A stretch of DNA of 11,041 nucleotides from Pseudomonadota bacterium (GCA_023423675.1 JAFAFD010000137.1:1-11041), one strand, 5' to 3'. Shown: positions 1 through 6,083, counted from the first letter of the stretch. The notes: generated from the letters alone by a model not told the origin. Translations and numbers: made by a program.

Positions 1-122
1 CCCTGTTGCCTCCGTGGCCGAACTCCTTGCGGAGCACCCCGGCACGGATGGGGGCAACAAGTGTGGATTCGCCGATGACGTACGGCGTGGACGGTGTTCC
101 GCGCACAGGGCGGCAGGACATC
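1..122 (-). ncRNA. Structured 5' leader, probably of rpsB (t44-like S2-responsive leader)
   Basis: Read on the minus strand, this stretch begins about 7 nt after a perfect -10 box and ends in a GGAGG ribosome binding site (positions 13-9) with 8 more bases before the window edge, so a start codon should lie just outside. The 3' half folds well: TGTTGCC pairs with GGCAACA (4-10 with 53-59), CCGTG with CACGG (12-16 with 43-47), CCG with CGG (18-20 with 40-42), and an apical GCUCC/GGAGU stem (22-26 with 31-35) closes a GCAA tetraloop of the GNRA type. The 7-bp stem takes in part of the ribosome binding site, as expected of a translational control element. In enterobacteria map is divergent from rpsB, and the rpsB leader (t44 RNA) is controlled by ribosomal protein S2. 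The nearby map gene makes rpsB the best candidate downstream. The folding is seen in the sequence; the identity is inferred. Confidence 0.55.
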
Positions 123-128
123 CGGCGG

Positions 129-158
129 ATTATAGTCCGGACAGGGCCGCCGGCGCAA
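129..158 (-). promoter_or_regulatory. Sigma-70-type promoter, probably of rpsB
   Basis: A perfect TATAAT hexamer occupies positions 134-129 on the minus strand. The best upstream match is TTGCGC at 158-153, with an 18-nt spacer; it keeps only the TTG of the -35 consensus. The predicted start of transcription is near position 122. The TAA stop codon of the upstream chaperone gene (132-130) lies inside the -10 box. The promoter points out of the window toward the gene served by the structured leader. Confidence 0.6.
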
Positions 159-846
159 TGGCAGGGGCGGGCGCCAGGACGGCCTCGCTGCCATCGGCCA
201 GCCGGGCGCGGAACCGGCCGCCGGCATAGCCGCCGTCCCGCGGGGGCAGCAGCCAGCTGCATCCGCTGCCGGCCAGCACATAGCCGGCCAGCCCAGGCAG
301 CAGGAGATGGTCGTGCCCCTGCGCATCGATGAAGCTCAGGTCCGCCAGGCGGGCGTGCAGGTTGCCGCCATTGTAGAGGCGCAGCCGCGCGGGCTGCCCT
401 GGTCTCGCCTGCAGGGTGGCCTGCAGCGCCAGCGGCCGGGCCGGGGCCTCCGGCTGCAGGAAAACGGGCAGGGAGTGGCGCTCGGCGCGGCCAGGCGGTG
501 CCCCGGCCTGCGGCGCGATCAGCAGCCGGTAGGCGCGCTCGTCCCGGTCCGGTGCCGGGCCCAGCCGCACGATCCGCAGGCGTTGCCGTTGGCCCGGGGC
601 GATGCGCAGCTGCGCCGGGCTCACCGCGAGATCGTCGGCCGGCTGCAGGGTGTCGCCCTGGCCCGGCTGGTCCCAGCGGTAGACCGTGGCATGCCCGGTC
701 CATTCGGTGGTCTCGTCGTTGATCAGCCACAGCGCGTCGTTGCTGTCTCCGGCCGGGAGTTCAACGCCATGCCGGGACAGCTGCAGCGCCTGGGCCGGGG
801 CGGCCAGCAGCACGCACAGCAGCATCAGCAGCGTGACCCGTCCCAT
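130..846 (-). CDS. Second periplasmic pilus chaperone (PapD-like, Csu-type operon)
   Basis: A 238-residue secreted protein, last gene of the pilus operon. Residues 1-20 form a signal peptide ending in AQA. Two immunoglobulin-like domains follow, as in PapD-type chaperones: an N-terminal domain with the conserved patterns ALWLIN (38-43), VYRWDQ (55-60), LRIAPGQRQRLRIVR (80-94) and AYRLLI (105-110), then the edge strand SLPVFLQ (125-131) that normally lends its strand to a subunit, and a C-terminal domain with LLLPGLAGYVLAGS. Such chaperones bind pilin subunits in the periplasm by donor-strand complementation and deliver them to the usher. It is clearly divergent from the first chaperone of this operon (for example, no counterpart of VDEIP after AYR), so it may serve a different subunit. 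The ATG shares one base with the stop of the preceding small gene (TGATG), suggesting coupled translation. Its own TAA stop is embedded in a downstream -10 box. Confidence 0.87.
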   Translation of the reverse strand: MGRVTLLMLLCVLLAAPAQALQLSRHGVELPAGDSNDALWLINDETTEWTGHATVYRWDQPGQGDTLQPADDLAVSPAQLRIAPGQRQRLRIVRLGPAPDRDERAYRLLIAPQAGAPPGRAERHSLPVFLQPEAPARPLALQATLQARPGQPARLRLYNGGNLHARLADLSFIDAQGHDHLLLPGLAGYVLAGSGCSWLLPPRDGGYAGGRFRARLADGSEAVLAPAPAIAPAALSGL

Positions 847-1121
847 CAGTAGGTGATCGTCACAACGCCGGGCACCGCGTCACCTTCCTGCGGTGGTGGA
901 CTGAGCGCCTGGATCTGCTCCGCCCGCCCGCCGGCGGAATCGCTGCGCTGGAGCGGCGGCTGTGACGTGCCCGGTGCATGGATGCGAAGGGTTACCGCCA
1001 CGCCCGCCTGCGCAGGGGCCGGATCGACGCGGGCGGCGTCGGACAGGGCAGCGTCGCTGGCTGCGGCGGCAAACGCGGGCAGGGCGGCACAGGCCAGGCA
1101 GATCAGGCGCGGAAGGGACAT
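846..1121 (-). CDS. Small secreted protein with a pilin-like C-terminal strand
   Basis: A 91-residue protein of unrecognised family. The ATG at 1121 is chosen because it opens a good signal peptide (Arg at 5, hydrophobic stretch to about residue 20 with Ala-rich cleavage options). There is no clear Shine-Dalgarno sequence, and the frame stays open upstream without signal-peptide character. The mature part is about 70 residues, without cysteine, rich in Ala, Pro and Gln, with one strand-like stretch, VAVTLRI. It ends in GVVTITY, which matches the terminal strand of both spore-coat-U subunits of this operon (TATITY and TVTITY). The DNA around the stop also resembles the pilin 3' end (15 of 18 bases). 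It is followed directly by a chaperone gene, as the major pilin is. It could be a minimal or terminating pilus subunit, or the remnant of a pilin that lost its central part. The canonical cysteines and the LNYQLY-like motif are absent. Confidence 0.6.
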   Translation of the reverse strand: MSLPRLICLACAALPAFAAAASDAALSDAARVDPAPAQAGVAVTLRIHAPGTSQPPLQRSDSAGGRAEQIQALSPPPQEGDAVPGVVTITY

Positions 1122-1188
1122 GGGCGGCACCGGGGCAATGCAGTCGGTATCGGCGCCGCCGCCCAGGTCTGAAGCCCGTCGTGCCGCC

Positions 1189-1230
1189 TCAATAGGTAAT
1201 GGTGACGGTGATGGTGTCCGAATAGGCGCC
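1189..1230 (-). repeat. Copy 1 of a 42-bp pilin 3'-end repeat
   Basis: The last 42 bases of the tip-subunit gene match the last 42 bases of the major pilin gene (5324-5365) at 36 positions, including the stop codon. They encode the C-terminal strand and the Gly/Ala-Tyr-x-Asp-Thr motif before it. This is shared ancestry of two pilin domains that is still visible in the DNA. Confidence 0.7.
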
Positions 1231-2208
1231 AGGCGGCGTGGACGTGCCCGCCGCAGGGGGCACGCGGCCATAGATGGTCAGGTTCTGCGCTGCGCCGGTG
1301 CCCGTGCCGCTGGCCGTGGTGCTGTTCAGCACGTTGCCCCAGCGCTGGGTGCGTGCCGCGTCGCGGTAAAGCTCGTAGGGCAGCAGGGCGCCGCTGCTGC
1401 CGACCCGCATTCGCCGGTTGCCCGATCCATCGGCATGGGTGCCGTTGTCCAGCCCGATCTGGAACGGGCTGCGGTTGACGCAGGTCAGGCTGAAGACGGC
1501 GGTGCGGTCGATGTTCGCGGCAACCGTGCCGGTGTTCACGCCGAAATTCATTGGCGCGGTCACATAGGCGCCGCATGCCGGGTTGACCGTCGCCGTGGCG
1601 GTCAGGGTCATGGCCGCCGCCTGCAGGTTCGAATTGCCGGTCACCGCAGGGGGTATCTGCAGGCAGGAGGTAGGGAAGGGCGGGGTGCCCAGCAGCGGTT
1701 CGTTGTAGGCGTACTGGAAGGTGGCGGCCAGGGCGCTGCTGAACGCGCCTGCCGACAGCACCTGGTTGGCGGGGTAGCGCCCGTACAAGGTGAATGAGGC
1801 GGTGCCGGAGCCGCCCAGCAAGGGCACCGGATACTGCATCTGGTAACTCACCCAGGTCGGGCTGGTCGCTGCGCTGCTGCCGATCACCGCGGTCCGCGCT
1901 GCATCGCTGTAGATCTGGTAGTTCAGCCGGTCGCCGAAGCTGTTGGCCATCGTGCGCCACGGAGAAATGGCGGTACCACCGCTCCCCGCCGGCAGCCCCA
2001 GGCAGAAGGTCACGCGCGCGTTGGCGAGCAGTGCGACCGCGCCGGTGGTGCAGGTCACGCTGAAGGTGGTGCTGGTATCGACCAGCCCATTGGACACCGG
2101 GCCGAAAGCCAGGGTCGGGCTGGACAGCGTGCAGGTGGTGGCCCCGCGCGCCGGGAACGCCAGCGTGGCCAGGCCGCACAACAGCAACAGCAGCAATACG
2201 CGGCTCAC
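1189..2208 (-). CDS. Two-domain spore-coat-U pilus subunit, CsuE-like tip adhesin
   Basis: A 339-residue secreted protein with a signal peptide (MSRV, then seven leucines and more hydrophobic residues, cleavage near residue 22). It holds two spore coat protein U domains. The first (about 24-165) has CTLSS, TLAFGPV, VTC, LNYQIYSDAARTAVIG and LYGRYP. The second (about 197-339) has PACGAYV, MNFGV, LTC, RRMRVG, LPYELYRDAARTQRWG, IYGRVP and the final AYSDTITVTITY. In Csu pili the two-domain subunit encoded after the usher sits at the pilus tip: its N-terminal domain contacts surfaces and its C-terminal domain joins the shaft. That role is inferred from domain layout and gene order. Translation begins with GTG overlapping the usher stop by 4 nt (GTGA), with a GGAG motif 9 nt upstream. 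The stop is followed by a 67-nt gap before the small gene. Confidence 0.85.
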   Translation of the reverse strand: MSRVLLLLLLCGLATLAFPARGATTCTLSSPTLAFGPVSNGLVDTSTTFSVTCTTGAVALLANARVTFCLGLPAGSGGTAISPWRTMANSFGDRLNYQIYSDAARTAVIGSSAATSPTWVSYQMQYPVPLLGGSGTASFTLYGRYPANQVLSAGAFSSALAATFQYAYNEPLLGTPPFPTSCLQIPPAVTGNSNLQAAAMTLTATATVNPACGAYVTAPMNFGVNTGTVAANIDRTAVFSLTCVNRSPFQIGLDNGTHADGSGNRRMRVGSSGALLPYELYRDAARTQRWGNVLNSTTASGTGTGAAQNLTIYGRVPPAAGTSTPPGAYSDTITVTITY

Positions 2209-4625
2209 GGCGCAGGCTCCGGCAGGCAGCGCAGCGGCGGCGAGCGGCGCGAGGTGCTGGCCGGCATCTGCACATGGCAGCGTCCGCGTTCGCTTTCGAT
2301 CAGCAGCCGCGGCGGCTCGCCGGTGAACTCAACCCAGGCCTGGCCATCGTGGCCCACCACGGTCGGGGTGGCGCCCGCGCCGCTGATCCGCGCGCCCAGT
2401 GGCAGCGGCTGGCCCTGTTCGTCGAGCAGGGTCAGCATCGCGCCGCGGCTGTGCACCAGCTTGAAATCCACCCGCATGCCGGCGCCCTGGCGCGGGGTGG
2501 CGAAGGTTTCAACGCGCTCGGCACGCATGTCCGCCGGAAGGTCGAGGGTGTCGATGCCCAACCGGTTGCGTTGCCAGGACAGCAGCGGGGTCACCAGCAA
2601 CAGCCCGTTGCGGTTGGTCACTCCGACCGGCCGGTTTTCCAGCGTGACCGGGATGCCCGGCCGACCGGTGGACACTACCGCGAATGCGTCGGGGACCTCG
2701 CGGGCCGCAAACACGCTGCCCGCCATCCACACCAGGCTGCCACTGGCGTTGCCATAGGCGAAGGTCTGGCCGGCATCTCGGGACAGCCCGGCAGAGTAGC
2801 GACCGTGGCTGCCCAGCGCGCCGATTTCCGCCAGCCCGCCGTCGTCGCGCGCCTGCAGGCGCCAGCCCGGCCCGCTGCGGCTGCCATCGCCGGGTACGGG
2901 TCGCATCACTTCGGCACTGGCGCGGTCGACGTCGCCATTGCGCTGCACCGCCAGCGTGGCCTGGCGGTCCTCGCCCAGGCGGGTGCCCAGTGACAGGTAG
3001 ATGCTGCGGTTCTGCCGCTGGTCGATGTCCTGGGTGGCGGACAGGTACGCATTCCAGCGGCCGAAGCTGCGCGACCAGAACAGGCTGAGGTAGCGCGTGC
3101 GGGTGTAGGGCAGGCCGGGATCGGGTGCCGGTTGCGGTGCATCCAGCACCGGCAACGCCTGGTCCAGTCTCAGGTAGCTCAGGCTGACCGTGCCCAGCCG
3201 CTGCAGATCCACGCCGAAGCTGGCCTGCTCGCTGACGCGCGGTGGCAGGCTGTCCTGCAGGCTGCCCAGGTCGCGGTAGTAGCCGGAGGTGCGGCGGCTG
3301 GTCAGGTTCACGTTGAACCCGCGGTTGTTCCAGTTGTAGCCCATGCCGTATTGCCGGCCCCGGCGCTGGCCATCCTGGCTTTCGCTCCAGTTGGCACTGA
3401 GCACGCCGGCCCTGCCCAGCAGCCACGCCCCGCCCAGGCCCGCATTGAGGACGCCGCCACCGCCTTCGGCATGGGCTTCGAGGGTGAACTGGTTGTTGAT
3501 GCCGCGCCGCAGGGTGGCGCTGGCGACCGTGTCGCTGTCGTAGCGGAACGAATGGATGCCGAAGTCGCGGCGCAGCCGGCCGATGCCGGCGGACCAGTCG
3601 GACAGCCCGGCGGCCAGCAGCTGCTGGGTGCCATAGAACGAAAAGTCCAGCGTCTGCATGCGGCCGAACGCATCGGTGACCACCACCTGCGCCGTGCCGG
3701 TGCCGCTGATGCCCGGCTGCGTCGCAAGCTGGAAGGGGCCGACGGGAACCTGCCCGCCATACTGGCGCAGGCCATCGACATACAGCTCGACGTTGGAGGG
3801 AACCACCGCTTCACCCAGGAACGAGGGGGTAGGGGTGAGGACCCGGTAGGGCTGCAGCCCGTAATTGCGCCCGATCTGGATGCCGGCCATTCGGGCCGGG
3901 CGCGACCACTCGAGGAATCCGCTGTAGAAGTCGCCCACGGTCAGGCTGAGGGCCTGGTCCGGAAGATCCAGGCGCCAGCTCGTGTCCAGCCTGACGGATT
4001 CGTGCTGCCAGCCTTCACCGGGCAGCTGGTAGGTGCGCATCAGGCCGGTGCTGCGCAGGCTGCCGCGGCCGACGCCGAAGAGGCGCACGTCGGTATTGAG
4101 GCTGAGATTGCCCAGTCCGTCGCTGTGGCTGGCATAGACGTCGTAGTTCAACGCCATGCCGGGAGACGACTGCGCGGCCGGAGTACCCTGTTCGCTGCGC
4201 CCCAGCCGGGCGGTGGGCAGCTGCAGCAGGTTCAGCGGAACCTGCAGGTCCAGGATCTGCAGGCCGGCGTCGTAGTGCACGACAACGCCGGCGATCTGGT
4301 CCAGGTAGACCGGGCTCTCGCCCTGCACGGGGAAGCCGAGCTGGCGCAGGGTCGCCGCCGGTGCCTGCAACCGGCCGCCCAGCTCATCGAAACGCAGCAG
4401 CCCGCGCGGCGCCTGGTTCAGGGTGGTTTCCAGGTACAGCGCCTGGCTGGCGGTCAGCGGCGTGGGGGGCGGCAACAGCGCATCGGCCGCAACGTCCATG
4501 GCCTCGGCGCCCGCATTACGGGCCAGCGCCTGCCCTGAAAGCGACACCATGCCGCTGCAGCAGGCCAGCACGCAGGCCTCAGCGAGCCGGCGGCGTGGCG
4601 GGCAATGGCGTCGGCTCCGAGCCAC
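2205..4625 (-). CDS. Outer-membrane usher of the pilus (FimD/PapC/CsuD-like)
   Basis: An 806-residue outer-membrane protein that receives chaperone-subunit complexes and threads the growing pilus through its barrel. The N terminus is an Arg-rich signal peptide (hydrophobic from about 17, cleavage after ALA near 35), followed by a periplasmic N-terminal domain (about 55-140), a long beta-barrel region with repeated aromatic-ended strands, and a plug domain at about 265-335 marked by VELYVDG, VPVGPFQL and VVVTDAFGR. C-terminal domains include RGAMLTLLDEQGQPLP and end with two cysteines (RCHV and LRCLPE) in the position of the usual C-terminal disulfide. The length fits the family (about 800-850). 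The start is GTG at 4625, chosen because GAGGA lies 6 nt upstream (4636-4632) and the signal peptide is complete; this makes a 47-nt overlap with chaperone 1. Later GTG (4571) and ATG (4550) codons would truncate the signal. Confidence 0.93.
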   Translation of the reverse strand: MARSRRHCPPRRRLAEACVLACCSGMVSLSGQALARNAGAEAMDVAADALLPPPTPLTASQALYLETTLNQAPRGLLRFDELGGRLQAPAATLRQLGFPVQGESPVYLDQIAGVVVHYDAGLQILDLQVPLNLLQLPTARLGRSEQGTPAAQSSPGMALNYDVYASHSDGLGNLSLNTDVRLFGVGRGSLRSTGLMRTYQLPGEGWQHESVRLDTSWRLDLPDQALSLTVGDFYSGFLEWSRPARMAGIQIGRNYGLQPYRVLTPTPSFLGEAVVPSNVELYVDGLRQYGGQVPVGPFQLATQPGISGTGTAQVVVTDAFGRMQTLDFSFYGTQQLLAAGLSDWSAGIGRLRRDFGIHSFRYDSDTVASATLRRGINNQFTLEAHAEGGGGVLNAGLGGAWLLGRAGVLSANWSESQDGQRRGRQYGMGYNWNNRGFNVNLTSRRTSGYYRDLGSLQDSLPPRVSEQASFGVDLQRLGTVSLSYLRLDQALPVLDAPQPAPDPGLPYTRTRYLSLFWSRSFGRWNAYLSATQDIDQRQNRSIYLSLGTRLGEDRQATLAVQRNGDVDRASAEVMRPVPGDGSRSGPGWRLQARDDGGLAEIGALGSHGRYSAGLSRDAGQTFAYGNASGSLVWMAGSVFAAREVPDAFAVVSTGRPGIPVTLENRPVGVTNRNGLLLVTPLLSWQRNRLGIDTLDLPADMRAERVETFATPRQGAGMRVDFKLVHSRGAMLTLLDEQGQPLPLGARISGAGATPTVVGHDGQAWVEFTGEPPRLLIESERGRCHVQMPASTSRRSPPLRCLPEPAP

Positions 4626-5313
4626 CGTTGATCCTCGCGCTGAAGGTGCCGCCCTGCAGCTGCGCAGGCGGCGGCTGCAAGGGCCAGCGCATGGTCTGGC
4701 CTGGCAGCACGTATCCCACCAGCCCGTCCATCACCGGCGTGCGGCGGCCGGCCACGACCAGGCCGAGATCGGCGATCTGGGCCTGGCCCTGGCCGCTGTT
4801 GCTGACCTCCAGCTGCGCCTGCGCCGTGCCGTCCTGCACCAGCCGTGCGGACAGCAGGGGCGCGGGCGGCTTGCCGGCAGGCTGCACCACGACGGGAATC
4901 GAATAGCGCAGGACGAACTGCATGCCCTGCCGCGTGGGGTCGTAGGCGGGGATTTCATCGACGATCACGCGGTACGCCTGCTGCGTGGCGGGTGCGGTCT
5001 CGTCTGCCCGCACCAGCCGGATCAGCTGGCGCTGGCCGGCGGCCAGGGCCTGCATCGGTGGGCTGGCAAGCAGCGCCCCGGTCGGCGTCAACTGGTCACG
5101 GCCGTCTGCCTGCTGCCACTGGAAGACGCGCACCTGCACCTGCACCGTTTCGGTGCCGCTGTTGCTGATCCACAGCGCCTCGGCGTTCTGCTGCGGCCGC
5201 AGTTCGAACTGGGTGGGAGAGACCTGCAGGCTGGCGGCCAGGCAGGTGCTCGCGGGCAGGGCCAAAGCAACCCACGCCAGCATCCGCAGCCAGCGGTCGT
5301 TACGCAGCACCAT
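4579..5313 (-). CDS. First periplasmic pilus chaperone (PapD/CsuC-like)
   Basis: A 244-residue secreted chaperone. The signal peptide covers about residues 1-27 (MVLRNDRWLRML, hydrophobic core, cleavage near CLAA). The N-terminal immunoglobulin-like domain shows the archaic-family signatures SPTQFELRP (32-40), ALWISNSG (46-53), VRVFQWQQ (61-68), LTPT..LLASPP, GQRQLIRLVR (93-102) and QAYRVIVDEIP (112-122). The G1 edge strand is LRYSIPVVVQP (135-145), and the C-terminal domain includes LLSARL, LEVSNSG and DGLVGYVLPGQ. It should fold and protect pilin subunits and pass them to the usher encoded next. The ATG at 5313 is preferred because GAGGTG lies 6 nt upstream (5325-5320) and overlaps the pilin stop; an in-frame GTG at 5322 would add three residues. 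Its 3' end lies inside the usher gene. Confidence 0.92.
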   Translation of the reverse strand: MVLRNDRWLRMLAWVALALPASTCLAASLQVSPTQFELRPQQNAEALWISNSGTETVQVQVRVFQWQQADGRDQLTPTGALLASPPMQALAAGQRQLIRLVRADETAPATQQAYRVIVDEIPAYDPTRQGMQFVLRYSIPVVVQPAGKPPAPLLSARLVQDGTAQAQLEVSNSGQGQAQIADLGLVVAGRRTPVMDGLVGYVLPGQTMRWPLQPPPAQLQGGTFSARINGGSEPTPLPATPPAR

Positions 5314-5319
5314 CAGCGC

Positions 5320-5325
5320 CACCTC
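5320..5325 (-). promoter_or_regulatory. Ribosome binding site deciding the chaperone 1 start
   Basis: GAGGTG on the minus strand overlaps the TGA stop of the pilin gene and sits 6 nt before the ATG at 5313. It covers the alternative GTG at 5322-5320, which argues for the ATG. Confidence 0.6.
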
Positions 5326-5365
5326 AATAGGTGATCGTGGCGGTGATGGTGTCCTGGTAGGCGCC
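5324..5365 (-). repeat. Copy 2 of a 42-bp pilin 3'-end repeat
   Basis: This is the partner of 1189-1230, with 36 of 42 bases identical, covering the codons for the C-terminal strand and stop of the major pilin. The final 18 bases also resemble the 3' end of the small secreted gene at 846-863, with 15 of 18 identical. Confidence 0.7.
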
Positions 5366-5851
5366 CGGAGCGGCGTTGTTGACGCTCGGGTTGGCCACCT
5401 GGCCGTAGACCTGGTAGACCTGGTTGGCGCCCGTGCCGGTCGCTGCCTGGGTGTTGGTTCCGGTGGTCGAGCCCCAGACGACGCTGTGGCCGGCGTCCTG
5501 GTACAGCTGGTAGCCGACGAAGTTGTTGGCGGTCACTCCGGTATCGGTGTTGCGCATGCGCCGCGTGGTCACATCGGCCGCAGTCCCGGCATTGAGGCCG
5601 GCGTTGAGCGCGATCGTGTAGGGGGTGGATACGCTGCACTGGGCGGTCAGCGTGCCCTGGGCATTGAGCGGGGTGGTGGAACTGGCATCTGCGGCGCCGA
5701 AGTTGACGTTGGTCGCGGCGGCGGCGGTGATCGTGCAGGCCTTGTTGATCGTCAGCAGGACGTTGAAGGTCGTGGTGTCGGCAGCTGTTGCGGGGCCGGC
5801 CAGAAGCAGGGCCACGGCCCAGGTGAGCGGGGAACGGACTGCAGAGCGCAT
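5324..5851 (-). CDS. Major pilin subunit, spore coat protein U domain (CsuA/B-like)
   Basis: A 175-residue secreted subunit, first gene of the operon and the likely shaft pilin. The signal peptide covers 1-23 (MRSAVRS, hydrophobic core, ATA). The mature protein starts near ADTTTFNVLLTI, the N-terminal donor strand. Cysteines at 39 and 72 fit the conserved disulfide, followed by NFGAAD, TPYTIALNAGLN, RRMRN, VGYQLYQDA, VVWGS, YQVYGQV and the C-terminal AYQDTITATITY. This is the spore coat U fold used in archaic chaperone-usher pili, which mediate attachment and biofilm formation. The ATG at 5851 is chosen over an upstream in-frame ATG at 5899, because AGGGAGGT lies 6 nt before it and the shorter form has a clean signal peptide. 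Ten bases separate its stop from the chaperone ATG. The leader upstream is strongly structured. Confidence 0.92.
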   Translation of the reverse strand: MRSAVRSPLTWAVALLLAGPATAADTTTFNVLLTINKACTITAAAATNVNFGAADASSTTPLNAQGTLTAQCSVSTPYTIALNAGLNAGTAADVTTRRMRNTDTGVTANNFVGYQLYQDAGHSVVWGSTTGTNTQAATGTGANQVYQVYGQVANPSVNNAAPGAYQDTITATITY

Positions 5852-5856
5852 TGACA

Positions 5857-5864
5857 ACCTCCCT
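5857..5864 (-). promoter_or_regulatory. Strong Shine-Dalgarno of the major pilin
   Basis: AGGGAGGT on the minus strand is a near-perfect ribosome binding site with its core 6 nt before the ATG at 5851. It is the strongest site in the operon, as expected for the most abundant subunit, and settles the start codon. A small hairpin abuts it immediately upstream. Confidence 0.75.
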
Positions 5865-5933
5865 GACCCGAGGGTCTGTTGAACAGGACGGTGCGGCACG
5901 TTCTGAGCCGCGTTGACGACGGTCCCGTTCAGC
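5865..5933 (-). promoter_or_regulatory. Two stem-loops in the pilin mRNA leader
   Basis: A large imperfect stem pairs 5878-5892 with 5919-5933 (12 Watson-Crick pairs, one G-U, two mismatches). Stacked directly on it is a perfect inner stem GCGGC/GCCGC (5893-5897 with 5907-5911) with a 9-nt loop; a 7-nt bulge lies on one side. Next to it is a small perfect hairpin GACCC/GGGTC (5865-5876) that touches the Shine-Dalgarno. There is no T-run, so these are not a classic intrinsic terminator. They lie in the transcribed leader if the pilin promoter is upstream of 5933, and could affect mRNA stability or translation. The pairing is seen in the sequence; the function is not known. Confidence 0.4.
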
Positions 5934-6055
5934 CTAGGCCGGGTAAGTGTCTGTATTCAGTGATATTTGCTTCGGATAAAGCGTTGGCCGGGTCACATTT
6001 TCACGGTCCTTGCCGGATCCGTGCATCGTCAGTACGCCCAGTTGGGTGGCGTTCG
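5934..6055. other. Divergent intergenic region between pilus operon and map
   Basis: The pilin and map start codons are 239 nt apart and divergent. Positions 5944-6000 are only about 42% GC by my count, far below the surroundings, so this island is where I would expect the pilus promoter and any regulator sites. On the minus strand a GAATAC hexamer (5960-5955) is a possible weak -10, but no good -35 accompanies it. I see no convincing operator palindrome and no gene here. Confidence 0.35.
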
Positions 6056-6083
6056 TTCAGATTGCGGCCGGATCGGCGATAAT
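6056..6083 (+). promoter_or_regulatory. Candidate promoter of the map-glnD-dapD operon
   Basis: TTCAGA (6056-6061, 4 of 6 to consensus) and GATAAT (6078-6083, 5 of 6) are 16 nt apart. Transcription would start about 7 nt after the -10 box, near 6090, which is next to the map ATG at 6091. No Shine-Dalgarno precedes that ATG, in keeping with a leaderless or nearly leaderless mRNA. Confidence 0.5.

Noticed and set aside
853..1797. Plus-strand open frame of 314 codons
   Set aside because: It is antisense to the tip subunit and the small gene, with low-complexity Gly/Arg/Ala composition and no ribosome binding site or family signature.
1103..2275. Long minus-strand open frame (390 codons) over the tip-subunit gene
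   Set aside because: It overlaps the clear spore-coat-U gene in another frame, is Arg/Pro-rich and has no recognisable domain; it is a GC-driven shadow.
3132..4538. Plus-strand open frame of 468 codons antisense to the usher
   Set aside because: The usher on the other strand has full family signatures; the antisense product is Ala/Gln/Gly-rich without a recognisable fold.
5852..5899. Longer pilin start at 5899
   Set aside because: The extra 16 residues would bury the signal peptide, and the strong Shine-Dalgarno points to the ATG at 5851.
5865..5933. Intrinsic terminator between the divergent operons
   Set aside because: The stems have no following T-run on either strand, and no gene ends here: both neighbours start here.
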